Shown: positions 1 through 10,628 of the stretch, piece after piece | Layout of the letters: each line of letters begins with the position of its first letter | How positions within the stretch are numbered: position 1 is the stretch's first letter | NCBI RefSeq assembly: GCF_905147365.1 | Contig: NC_056423.1 | Location: 13,062,501 to 13,126,500 of the forward strand | DNA from: Aricia agestis | Lineage: Eukaryota > Arthropoda > Insecta > Lepidoptera > Lycaenidae | Length of the DNA: 64,000 bases | Direction of reading: 5' to 3' | Notes under the pieces: generated by a model | What the model saw: the letters and a program-made list of their open reading frames with translations, nothing else | Told to the model about the DNA's origin: nothing | Database searches by the model: none | Position numbers and translations under genes: made by a program

Positions 1-1
1 G

Positions 2-687
2 ACTGGATGGGTAATTCGAAAAACTTTAGAAAAGAACCCTTGTTCTTCATGCAAAAAAATATTGTTTCATTTTGATTGCTTGTGAAAACAAGCAATCAAA
101 ATGGAACAATACATAATCGGATTAGCCATAAGGAATTTAAAGCGTCAAATAATAGCCGCAAGCTTAGTTACCCATCTCGAGTAGCTGTTAGGTACTTCGG
201 GACAGTATTAAAGAAAACTAATGAATTTTTAGAAAAAAATGCTCAGACAAAAGATATATTAAAAACTATTATAAATGAAATAGATACCATTGATTTGGTA
301 AACTGTCCCGAGCACAAAGATTTCGTACACCAATACTTCTTGCAGATCGTCATCCGATTCACAATTTATAATTGGCGTAACACAATAAACAAAATTTTAG
401 AAGGTGTTGATATTGTAAGGGTGGAAGGAAAGAATTTGCCATATTATCAGAAGCTGGCTTATGAAAAATATTTAAAAAGAATTGAAAATAAAACATTTCT
501 TTTATTTAAAACCTTGGGTAATGCGTTTCCAATGAGAGTAGGAACGAAAAAGTGGTTAATCAGTTTTTTAAAGAAAGAAGTGGCTACTAGTACTAGTGCT
601 TTTGACAACCTAAATCAACAGCAGCCGGGTGAATCTACTCAAAATGTTTTTTTTGGCCAAAAATTTTGTTTTTTAAAAAACCCTTAA
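2..687 (+). pseudogene. P-element/THAP9-like transposase, C-terminal fragment
   Basis: The window edge cuts into the last third of a P-type transposase. Bases 2-82 read TGWVIRKTLEKNPCSSCKK, the family's G-[YW]-V-[IL]-x-K...C-x2-C motif, then meet TGA at 83-85. Coding continues in another frame (about 76-687) with CPEHKDFVHQYFLQIVIRF, which aligns with CTKHKSDLIDYIINFSINL in the better copy at 52356-53476. One frameshift therefore separates the two blocks, and the catalytic domain lies outside the window. The reading frame after residue LPYYQKLAYEKY is family-typical up to about 560; the last 40 residues are low complexity. A relic, not expected to act. Confidence is high for the family and low for the exact 3' end. 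Confidence 0.72.
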
Positions 688-1595
688 ATATTGCTCTGAA
701 TATTTCTGGTGTTGAAAGGCACCGAAATAGAATTCCCTTTCTGTAAGAGTCACGAAAAAAAATTAAATAATTTAAGAGATATTTAATACTAAGTAAAAAC
801 TGTTGTTTATGACAATGACAAAATTTGTGGAAAATGTCGTGTTTACTTAGAATAATGACAATTTGTTGAGAATAATGATTATTTTAGAAATATTATCCAT
901 ATTCGTGCTGATTATATTATTATTATTATAAGTAAAAAATAGGATTTTCAATAAAACTTGTATGTTAATAGTAAAAAATTATTTATTATAAAAACAACAT
1001 GATTTATATATGTATTAAACATAAATAAAATTCTTCTCAGTTCTGATTTAAAACTTAACAATTTTTTTACGATTTTTTTAAAAATGTAGTTCTTTTTAAA
1101 AAGCCTCTATAAAAACTTTGTTTAAAACAAAATTTAGAAACAATTTTACACTCAACTTACTACTCACAGTAATAAGTAATATCTACTTATTACTCGAGAA
1201 CACAAAATATATCAACTTGTTAACAATAATTGTCTGACATAATAAATTTTGTCACAAAAACTATTTGTTACTATAACTCAACAAACTTTTTTAACCCAAA
1301 CAAAACAACATTATAAAAAAAAAACTAAAATATTATGTGTTTCATTAAAAAATAAATAACAAGTGATAAATTTCAAATAAAGATTTCTGAGAAAACTAAT
1401 AACAATTTTTGCGATAACCCTCTCATTTTAAGCCTATTAGCCTTTTTAAGCCTATTAGTCTTAATCATTAGATCTTGGAACAATCAATCCTATATAACAA
1501 TTTTATAAATCTAACAGTCTTAATCAGTCTTCATTTTAGTCTTAATCAACAGCCTTTTTAACTATACTAAGTAGACAGTGTAAGTAAACTGCAAA
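688..1595. other. AT-rich spacer, no gene seen
   Basis: No open frame with family resemblance on either strand. The only structure noticed is three copies of AGTCTTAATCA at 1457-1467, 1516-1526 and 1538-1548, next to the 3' end of the minus-strand gene that follows, and two copies of TAAGCCTATTAG just before them. These might be subterminal repeats of that element. Confidence 0.5.
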
Positions 1596-3380
1596 TTAGA
1601 ATCGCTTTGAGGTTGATGGTTGGCAGAAATCACTAGCTTTGATAACTATATTTGAAAGAATCTTTATACTTTTTGCTAGAATCTGAGGAGAAACATTTTC
1701 TTTTTCCTCATCAGTCATATTCTTTATAAAGCCAAGATGTTTTCCATGGCTACAAATTGTTGAAACATCGCAATCAAAACAACTCATACTACGTAGAGTT
1801 GTTTTTGTTTCATTTTTCTCCCAAAGTACTTGATAAACGGAAAAGGTGCCTTTGACTGGTTTTAGGTTTTTTAAAAGCAAACTGTCTCTGAACAATACTT
1901 TGTCTGCATTGACAGTTTTCAAAATTATATTCAACTCGCCCTTATCAATGTAATTTTTAATCAAATCATAAAATTCCTTAAATGTTCCTACATTTTTCCC
2001 AAATGTCACCATTCGGTCGGCAGTCCTTTTTAAAGTTGCTCCAACTCCATCAGGGGCACCTTTTCCGTGACCAACTTCAGAGTAATTCCATATTATATGA
2101 TAAAGCTGTGGAAAGTCTTTACAAAGTTGTGATATAATGTAAAATATGAACTTGTTTCTGTACTGTGAACTAGGTGAATCGTACAAAAAATGGATAGTAT
2201 CAATAAGGGGATTAAGGTTAATTACTTCGTCTATCAGTGGAATCAAATGGGCCCATACGGCTGCTGCATCATGACGTAAACAATCACTTATAGTGCACAT
2301 GGATTTTGGAGTGACTTGACCAGTACTAAAGCTATGAGTATAAATTACAGCCGTATGCAAACTCACTTGTCCTCTGCTGCCCCCAAAATGGAAAGATTGA
2401 AATTCTTGGCCATACTTTAAAGCATAGTTTTCGGAAAAATCTACATGTTCACAAGCAGCATGTATATTAAGATTTTCTTTTAATTGCTTAATTTTTCATA
2501 CTGATTAGTTATTTTAAATGTGTGATCTAAAATTTTTTTTAGTTCTTTTTCGAACTTTTCAATTGCTTCCTTGGTTCCTACAGTGACTTTCTTTAATTCG
2601 TCTCTCGTAAGCTTGCGTCTTCTTTTGTCCGTTTGTTAAAACTTTTTCTTTTTTAATCTATTCCATTCCAAAAATGTGCAGGTAGAGCTTTTGGAATGCA
2701 AATGGTATTCAATGTGATTCATTGAGCAGAATCTGCAACTTCTTCTCAAGCAATCGATATTTCTGGTATCGCAGCACATTTTAGACAAAACTTGTTCATA
2801 AAACTTTTCGCGTATCACAGTTATATTGTAAAGACCTTCAATCAATAGCTTCATGTTTGCATGAATTTGAAATACGCATGTCTCTCTGTTAGTATTTTTA
2901 GAAAAAACTACCCAAAAAGGCCGCGCTCTGCAGAAAAACGAATAACTGACTTTAATTTTCGTCTCAAATAATTTTTTTTGGTACAAATCTTTCAAAGGAA
3001 GTGTCAAATACCGTTTCTGCATTTGCAGTTTATTTTTTGTTATATATTGTTTTTTCCCAGCACAAATTATACTATTCGAGTCTTTTATGTAATTTTTTTT
3101 TTATGTTTTCAGTAATAACAGATTGCTTTGATTTGATTCCACGACTAGGTGTTTGATTATTGATTATTGCTTCACTACTATTATTTGCAGTTGTAGCTTC
3201 AGACTCGTCTATATCTTCTAATCTTTTTATAGTTTGAAGTGTTTTAACTAATTTATGTAATCTTTGTATCTGTCTTGATTGAGAATTAACTGTTTTTTTG
3301 TATGATACGATAACTCTTAAAAGTTTTTTCCGTTTCTTTAATTCTTCATATTTTAATTGAGTAGTCCACTTGCAAACCAC
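1596..3380 (-). pseudogene. DDE-type transposase-like gene with DFSENY and GHGKG motifs
   Basis: A large transposase-like protein read on the minus strand from about 3380 to 1596. In order: a basic, coiled-coil-prone N-terminus; KDSNSIICAGKKQYITKN then MQKRYLTLPLKDLY; the block FCRARPFWVVF with RETC and H residues; a C-x2-C/H stretch; DFSENYALKYGQEFQSFHFG; then LYDSPSSQYRNK and WNYSEVGHGKGAPDGVGATL. These blocks recur in many insect and cnidarian proteins thought to be transposases; the exact superfamily is not certain to me. It is broken: a frameshift in the T10 run at 3093-3102, an in-frame stop at 2636-2638, and a frameshift near 2500. The frame stays open upstream of 2366, so a start there would be artificial. 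Its 5' end faces the plus-strand gene at 3724. Confidence 0.7.
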
Positions 3381-3723
3381 GCTAAGTTAAAAAAAAACGT
3401 TTTATTTTGCAATGGCTGTCGTTGTATTAGATTTTTAAAAATATTATTCTGTATTTTATTATACTTATTCAAAACTCGCTACGTTACGTATAATTTGAGG
3501 CTAAATAAAGCATACTCTTGCAAAAGTCACTATGTTATTTGACAGTTCACTTTCAAAAGTATCTAAGTTACTGTTCACTTGCAAATGGCGCCAAGACGCC
3601 AAGATCCTCGTGCAGATGCCGCCATCTTGTCTCAGTCAGTACGCTTCGCTGCTGTTGGCGCGCACGCACGTATCTACTAAGTAAATAAAATATCCAGCTT
3701 TTTAGCAATTTTGTGTTGTGAAA
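3381..3723. promoter_or_regulatory. Divergent intergenic region with CACTTGCAAA repeats
   Basis: This 340 bp lies between two divergently read transposase genes and probably holds both promoters. The word CACTTGCAAA (or CACTTTCAAA) recurs near 3369, 3548 and 3577, with CTTGCAAAAGTCAC at 3517; three of these are followed by CTAAGTTA-like bases. The last 130 bp turn GC-rich (GGCGCGCACGCACG near 3658), as a start region would. Promoter role is inference from position. Confidence 0.4.
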
Positions 3724-5477
3724 ATGGAATTTCAAGAAAACGAAGTTATTCTTGCACCTAATAGAAGAGGGCGTAAGAAAATATCCGATAAATCTACTTG
3801 GAAAAGAGAAGTTGAAAAATCAAAACGGTAAGTTACAGTTTTATATTTCGTTATTTTATTGTTTGAAAACTATTGGCGAAGTCTATAGTGTAATAATTAT
3901 AGTGTCGAACGTTTTGTAAAATTTTTAATGTATATTATTGAACTATTACTTAATTTTTACTGTTTTGTTGCAGATATATGGCTAAAGGACCACCAAAGAT
4001 ACCACAGTGCGTCCATGGAAATTCAAAACAGGGTTATAAGTGTAACAAGTTGTCGAATCAAGACTATAGTAAGTTTTACAGACATTTTTATGCATCTTCA
4101 AACAAAATTACTCAAGATACATTTTTACTAAAGTATTTCACAGCTCAAACTCCAAAAAAAGAAGGTAAGAAAAAAACCCAAACAATACGTTATTTTATTC
4201 CCAAGTATGAAACAACTGTTGGGAGTAAACGCTCCATCAAATTAAAGAAAGTGTGCCAAAAAGCAATTACCCTACTTTTAGGAATATCTAAAGACAGAAT
4301 ACAAAGAATTTGCAAAAGACATTTAAATACTATGGAATTGCCGAAAGAAAGAAGAGGAGGTGATAGAAGTTCTTTAAAGTATTCAGGTCGAACAGAATCT
4401 GTTAAGTCATTTATAAAGGGTCTGAAATCCATAGAATCACACTACACAAGAGGAAGGTCTACTGTACAATACCTAAGCAGTGACCTTAGTATAAAAAAAT
4501 TGCACAAATTTTATAACAATGACCCACAAAATGCTCCGGTGAAATACGAATTTTTTCGGAGAATATTTACAAAATTTTTTAATTTAAGTTTTAAGACACC
4601 GGCGACAGACGCTTGCTCTAAGTGCATTGAATTAAAAGAAAATATCAAAAGTGAAAATGATTCAGCCAAAAAGCAGATAATGATAGCGCATCTTAGGGTT
4701 CACTAGTTAAAAGCCAAAGCTTTTTATACTAGCCTCAAGACGCAACATGCCAATGAAGTAATATTATCTTTTGATTGTCAAAAAAATCAGGTCCTACCCA
4801 AAGTGCCGGATCAAAGTGCCTACTTTAGCCGACAACTTTATGCATATAATCTAACAATCTGCCAAAGGCCATCTTGCAGCCCTCAAAATGATTCAAATAC
4901 GTTTATTTATACATGGCTCGAAACTGAGACTTTAAAAGGATCGAATCAGATAGCATCAGCATTATTTCACAGACTGTTGAATACCACTTTTGATAGCAGT
5001 ATTGAGCACATAAAATTATTTTGTGACGGTTGTGGGGGTCAAAATAAAAATTCCACAGTTTTGGGAATGTTTGCATATTGGTTTAAAACAAAGGCTCCAA
5101 ATCAAATTAAAAAAATAACTATTATATTTCCAGTAGTTGGGCATTCCTTCTTGCCACCCGACCGTATATTTGGTAATATTGAAAGAGAGATACGCCCTTT
5201 AGAGGTAATTGCGGAACCCGATGTTTATTTTGATATTTTCAAAAAATATGGTACAGTTATCAGACTCGGAAGTGACTTCCGATTTTACGACTGGAAAACA
5301 AGCGTAACAAATGTGCTTAAAGTACCAGGTTCATGGCATTTTAAATTTAATGCTTCCAAAAGATTTTTCTTGAGAAAGGATAAGAATAATAAAATTGGAA
5401 TTAAAGGTGAACCTAATTATATATCTGAATTGGTCAACTATGGGAATGTGTGTAAAAGAGGAAAGTCTTATAATTAA
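3724..5477 (+). pseudogene. DDE-type transposase of the DxCxGQNKN family, one internal stop
   Basis: Two exons, 3724-3827 and 3974-5477, joined by GTAAGT...TTGCAG, give 536 codons in one frame with a single in-frame TAG at 4704-4706. The protein starts MEFQENEVIL and is basic. Mid-protein RRIFTKFFNLSFKTPATDAC starts a C-x2-C segment (DACSKC). The likely catalytic block is LFCDGCGGQNKNS followed by VVGHSFLPPDRIFG. The 58265-62384 element encodes the same architecture (SDNCCGQQKNKF, ITGHTQNEGDS), and a fragment lies at 15386-15770. It ends KRGKSYN, only 137 bp before the stop of the convergent pogo-like gene. A TAG in an otherwise open 535-residue frame means recent inactivation or readthrough. 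Possible superfamily: Sola (uncertain). Confidence 0.78.
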
Positions 5478-5614
5478 ATAGCGAGGTAAGTACAGAAATC
5501 TAGTAATACTTAAACATTGTAGGAACATTTAAAGCTAATTGCAGGAAATTACATGAAATGGAGTTGAAACATTTTGACATCGCCAACACTTCAGCATTTT
5601 CAACTCAAAACATG

Positions 5615-8213
5615 TTATTGTATGTTGTTGGAAGGATTAAAGGTTACGTTGAACATTATTTGGCCTCGTCTAGAAATATTTGGTTGCGGCAATACTATTT
5701 CCACGTCATCACGATTTACTTCACACATGTCCTCCACGTTCGGATAGATGAAAATCACCATACCATCTTTTTTCTTGTAAATTTTACAGTAGAATGCTGT
5801 TTTTCACGTATAGAACACGGCCAACAAAGTGCTTTTAGCTTTTTTTTGTCGCAAATTTCACAACAATCCAGTCATTTTCTTTTAAATCCACATCGCTTGT
5901 AAAATAGCTAATATCACTGAACTCAAATGGTGCAGTGATGTTACCTGGTTCCAAGTTTTCTTTATCATCTATTTCTTTTAATCATGTTGCTATATAATCA
6001 TCAAACGTCTCATATTCAGAATGATCTGTGTCTGCGATACTGAGGCAATCGGAATTTTCAGAGCTTGTGTCATAATACGATCTCAATTTTTTCAGTTTTA
6101 CAACTTTTTTTTTTCTTAGTCTCTTCGTTTTTCACCTTTTTTCACGATTTTTATTACTTCCAGCAGTCACATTCTTCCGTTTTCTTTTATTTTTTTCATG
6201 TGTCCCATTTATATTTTCACAATGACATGTATCTGTGTTTTGAGTACTATTCGGTTCACGGTCTTTGTCTACTTTCTTTGTAACAATTTTCATCTGTAAA
6301 GCTGATTGACCTATAAATTCACTGCCTACTTTTATTTTTTTCCTAATGTCATTTATTTCTTTAGAGGTTACTTTTACATCTGATGTTATTGTCACTAGAA
6401 TTTGATGGACTATTTGTTCCAAAACTTCTTGGCAAATAATTTTCATTGATGACTATAAATGACCGATTCTGATTATCCTGTTTCAAAAGTTTATTTAATA
6501 CGCAGACGTCTGATGGTTGATTGTTATCAGGCGCTGGGGTACGTAAATGCATGTTAATAAAATTGATACAAATTACATTTAGTCTCGCTGGATTATTATA
6601 GATCATCGAAGAAAACTGTGGCAGTAGTTCTGGTTTTCCGCAACTGATGATTACAGTTGAGCTCGTCGGTGTATCGTATTCAACCTTTTCAATATTTTCT
6701 TTCCTTCTATTCAGTTCACCTGTAATTTCATCTAATAAGTATATCTCATTGTCTGTGTCTGACACCATAATCTCCTCTGTCTGTTTTTCTTGAATTGTGT
6801 CTATAGTTTCCTGCCTAGTATTTTTTTTTGCAGATACCTTTTTTCGTGTTGGCTGAGGACTATTTATTTTTGTAAAGATATCGTCAACACATACTGATTT
6901 GCCAGGTTCTGTTCTTAGCTTCTTGTTTCTTTTCACCTGCATTGGCTTAGGGGCCCTTGTTTCTTTAAGATATTCTAATAAAGTACTATCTATTCCATAT
7001 TGGGTATCGTCAAAATACTCAGGTATTCTCTTAAAAACATTTCTTGGATTTACAGGCCATATGCCTGTGGCTCTGAAGCCGCTTATTATGTTATTGCTTT
7101 CCTTGTGTTTCATGTTTGCTAATAACTGAGCCAAAAGTTTTGGAAAGTGTTTTTTATTCAAGGTGTTTTGTCCTGGATTTTTCAATTTATAATCCAACAG
7201 GATCTTTTTCCATTCTCCTTTTATGGCCCAAAATACGCTACGTCGAGGGGTTGTGTTAGGTGAGTAGAATTAGGTGGTAAAAATACAAATCTTATGTTAT
7301 GCTTTTGACTCAACTCCACAACTTCAACGTTTATATGGGAAGACAAATTATCACCGATGACTACTTTTGGTCCGGGAATTTGTTTAGCCCATTCAACCAC
7401 TATGGTTTTGAAATAGTCTTCGAAAGAAGCAGTATCAAACCATCCTGATTTGGAACAACTGTACCGTGTTCCATCTGGTCCTCCTTCAAGCCATTCGGAA
7501 TATAAATTTGTGGATTTATAAACCACATATGTTGGTAGGCACGTCCCAGCTGCGCTTGCAGTAAACATGATAGAAATGCAACTCTTTGTGCTATTTAAAA
7601 TCCTTTCAGGATGTTTAACGCCCCTTCTAAAAACACACTTTGACGTGCCTGGATTGTCTGATAAGTTGGTCTCGTCGTAGTTTAGTATGTTGCTTGGTGG
7701 TATATCCTTAAGCGTTTCACGTAAATTGTCAAAAAAAAATTCCATTTCTTCTAATCCTTTCTCAGCCCGGGCCTTTTTTATATTTTGAGTCGTTCTGATG
7801 GTTAATTTGGAACGATGACTGTTCAAAAACCCAGCCACCCACGTATCACTAGGTAATTTGCCATCAAACAAATCAGTTCGTGAATTTTTTTCCACATACT
7901 TATAAACTAACATTTTTACATCTATTTTCGTCATGGGGCTGCCATAATCTGCTGAAGCTAGTAAAACGTTTGCCAGTTTTTCTTCCTCTTCGTTAGTGAG
8001 TTTCTTTTGCCCCCCAGTCGGTTTCATGTGTATTTTTTTAACTTTATTTAATATTGTACGCCGAGGGATCCTGAATCTTTTTTCTGCCTCGCTACTTGAC
8101 ATTCTGCTTTTTTCAACCATTTCAACAGCTAATCCCAACATTTCCTCTGAATAATTTCTATAATGTCTCGATCCTATTAATCGTCTTTTTTTCCTTGTGT
8201 TATTGTTATTCAT
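5615..8213 (-). pseudogene. pogo/Jerky-like (HTH_psq, DDE_1) transposase, broken
   Basis: Read from ATG 8213 downward. Residues 15-70 form a psq-type helix-turn-helix (SSSEAEKRFRIPRRTILNKV), followed by a CENP-B-like DNA-binding part. DDE_1 motifs are NYDETNLSDNPG, VIGDNLSSH and FLPPNSTHLTQPLDVAYFGP. A one-base shift near 7218 moves the frame into LDYKLKNPGQNTLNKKHFPK (7197 onward), which runs to about 6361. Further shifts and stops follow, but family-typical C-terminal pieces are still readable: YDTSSENSDC, DLKENDWIVVKFATKK (about 5860-5910) and DGMVIFIYPNVEDMCEVN, ending at TAA 5615-5617. The N-terminal half is thus well preserved and the C-terminal half decayed. ATG 8213 follows an intron acceptor (TTTATTACAG) directly, so the start is firm. 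Confidence 0.85.
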
Positions 8214-9206
8214 TCTGTAATAAATGAAAAAAAAAGATCTTCAGCAAAATTGTCTACAATGCTTAACAGAAATAATCATGAAGTTAGTTAGTTATTGAAC
8301 CACAGAACACTTATTGAACGCTTAAGAGACAAGATGACAAGACACAAAAAGGTGAATTGAAAACAGACGTAAGATGCATTTGGGATAAGTATCTATCTAC
8401 TGCCTTCTAAAAGAGAGAAAGGCGTGAAATGAATAAAAATAAAAAATGAATGATATATTAAGTTTATAAATTTAATTATATATACTCTCCGTAGAGTGTT
8501 CCAAAATTAATGCAAAATAGTACCTACTCATTTACTTCACTTCTAATTTAATGTTGCGGTGACAACCCTAATGGTAATATTTTGGCGGGCAAAGTCGTAA
8601 GAAATGTTTCAGAAAAAGTAATTTAACTTTGCCCATCATCATATTTTCGAATTTGAGAGAGATTTCGCGCTAGATATTTGATAGTTCTTGTTCTTTTGTT
8701 ACAAACAAACAGTGGTAGAAAAACTACTTACCTGCTGCAATTCCAAATCGAGATTTAACGAAAGTTTTTCACACGACTTTTGGCCCGCAATTTACACCAC
8801 CTTCTTTGACACAGTCTGACGTCTAACTGAAGTGACATTAGCAAAAGTCACTTACATAGTTTTGCCATAGACATAATCAATTTTCTACCATAGATTAAAT
8901 AGTAAACGCAAGTAAAAAATTTGCCCATATTTTTCAATATTTCTAAATAATACCCTGCTGGGCAAACTCAGATCATTTGGGCAAACTTGTAAAGTTTTAC
9001 GGTACATAAAGTTTCGTGATGTGCAATATTACAATTTTACATTTCAAAAGCTCCAGATCTCAAAATAAGGTACAGTTCCATATTAGTTGTCTTTACCATC
9101 CAGTCCGGAATTCCGGCCAGTTTGGAGTTGCATTGTGTTATGAACCATAACAGAAGTGCAGTTTTGTGGTGTTATCATAGCGCGCGCAAGTACAGATAAT
9201 AGATAA
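8214..9206 (-). promoter_or_regulatory. 5' leader intron and upstream region of the pogo-like gene, with GGGCAAA repeats
   Basis: On the minus strand a leader exon ends CAGCAG at 8732 before GTAAGT, and the acceptor TTTATTACAG abuts the ATG at 8213, so a 5' UTR intron spans about 8216-8731. The word GGGCAAA (plus flanking T or A) occurs five times around 8585, 8624, 8921, 8952 and 8970 in both orientations, including two direct copies 18 bp apart. Such clusters often mark transposase-binding subterminal repeats. A perfect 12 bp palindrome CCGGAATTCCGG lies at 9105-9116. Confidence 0.45.
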
Positions 9207-9270
9207 GTGTGCAGTTACAGAGAGATCGTCGTATGTGTTGTGCTATTTTGTTTTTTAGTATCTTGTCTTA

Positions 9271-9923
9271 TGCTTTACATGGTTGTCTTATTGCTTTATG
9301 AAAAATCTCATGTAGGTGCAAAGTTTTTTTTTTTTTTTCACAACACATTAGAACCAGCTAGAGCAAAAAGAGGACTTATTAATGGACTAGGATCAGTAAT
9401 TAAAGGACTTACAGGTAATTTAGATCATTCAGATGCTGAAAGATTTAATAAAGCTATAGAATTATTAGAAGGAAATGAAAATAAGTTAGTTTCGGAATTT
9501 AATGAGCATATAAGTGTTAATAAAGATAGGATGAATCAATATTCGCAAATTATTAATAATTTAGTTGAAAATCTAATTAAAATTAATGAAACATTAAAAT
9601 TAGTCATAGACAAGTACTATCTTATTGAAGCTAAATTTGCTAAATACGCTCAATTGTTAGTTATTATCACGGGAAACACATGTGATTTATATTTAGAATT
9701 AGTTAGAGAGTTAGAGAATATGTTAGGATTTATTCATGCAGCGAGCACGCACCATAGTATGATAAGCATAGAAAACTTAGGATATATGATAAGTAGACTT
9801 AGGAAAATTTATGGTAGTAATGAAATTTTAAACGTTGATTTAAGAGAATATTATAATCTTATTCAGCCAGGTAGTTATTTTATAAGTAAAAGAATAGTTA
9901 TAAATAACAATGCTCAAAAAAAA
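9271..9923 (+). pseudogene. Errantivirus-type envelope gene, 5' part
   Basis: A splice-acceptor-like tract (TTTTGTTTTTTAG) ends at about 9259, fitting the spliced env message of errantiviruses. After a short hydrophobic start and a run of phenylalanines from a T-tract near 9322-9337 comes a furin-type site RAKR (9360-9371) followed by a glycine-rich fusion-peptide-like segment and an amphipathic helical region. The surface subunit expected before RAKR is nearly absent, which points to a deletion at the T-tract. No gag or pol precedes it. Coding stops making sense where the transposon at 9924-13274 begins, and family-typical env sequence resumes beyond it. This is an old, non-functional insect endogenous retroelement copy. 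Confidence 0.7.
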
Positions 9924-10046
9924 CCCAAAGCTCGGCGGAAATGAAATGTATCACAAATTATAACGATTAATGAGTTATTAAATACTGCATAGTTTGAATC
10001 CTCGAAATATTTTTCGAAAAGTGTGAAATTGCTATTCGAAACTGGT
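9924..10046 (+). repeat. Left terminal inverted repeat of the 9924-13274 element
   Basis: Begins CCCAAAGCTCGGCGG and ends with AAATTGCTATTCGAA. Its reverse complement is found at the other end with scattered mismatches and small indels. The tip is placed at the first shared CCC and could be off by a few bases. Confidence 0.7.
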
Positions 10047-10171
10047 AGGGGTGACATTAGTGGTTTCTAGTAAAATGGTATTAAATCATTGAAAAGGGTG
10101 TTTAAGCATACTAATTATCCAGTTAGAAAAGTTAATATTAATTCAAATAACTTCGTCCCGTACAATAGTCT

Positions 10172-10430
10172 CATACGGGCGGCGGCGGCTACCTGATAAA
10201 GTACGAGAATACATGACGGTAAGCCTGTTTTTAGAGGTCTTTGCGGTAAGTACCTATAAGAGTGAGTGAAATAGCAAGTCATCTGCTATTTCACTCACTC
10301 TTATAGGTTCGGGTATTCTCGTACTTTATCAGGTAGTCGCCGCCGCCCGTATGCAAGTCATCTGCTATTTCACTCACTCTTATAGGTTCATGTATTCTCG
10401 TACTTCAGGTAGCCGCCGCCGCCCGTATGA
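10172..10430. repeat. Compound inverted and tandem repeat cluster
   Basis: Two modules are arranged A B | B' A' | B' A'. Module A (10172-10213) starts CATACGGGCGGCGGCGGCTA and ends in an AAAGTACGAGAATA tract. Module B is the 24 bp stretch 10253-10276, whose perfect reverse complement is 10284-10307 after the 7 bp spacer AGTCATC. The B'A' unit is then repeated in tandem (10277-10355 and 10356-10430). It sits between the left terminal repeat and the promoter of the transposase, where transposase-binding or cruciform structure is plausible. Confidence 0.8.
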
Positions 10431-10628
10431 GACCATTTTACGTCTCGCTCACGTTTATTATGTGAGTGATACAGGATACTTATGATGCGCAGTCTTCCGT
10501 TGTACTTCGTTAGATCTGTGCGTTTTTTGTATCGTCAAACCGGCTTTGGTTTATACTTCATTCTGTTAACTACGACTTTGGCACGATTTTTGACTACGAC
10601 AAGCATTGCGATTGGTTATTGTTTAAAG

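Noticed and set aside
5558..5902. Open plus-strand frame of 114 codons
   Set aside because: Antisense to the C-terminal coding of the pogo-like gene, whose motifs are recognisable on the minus strand.
9105..9116. CCGGAATTCCGG palindrome as an operator
   Set aside because: Single 12 bp palindrome without related sites or a known factor.
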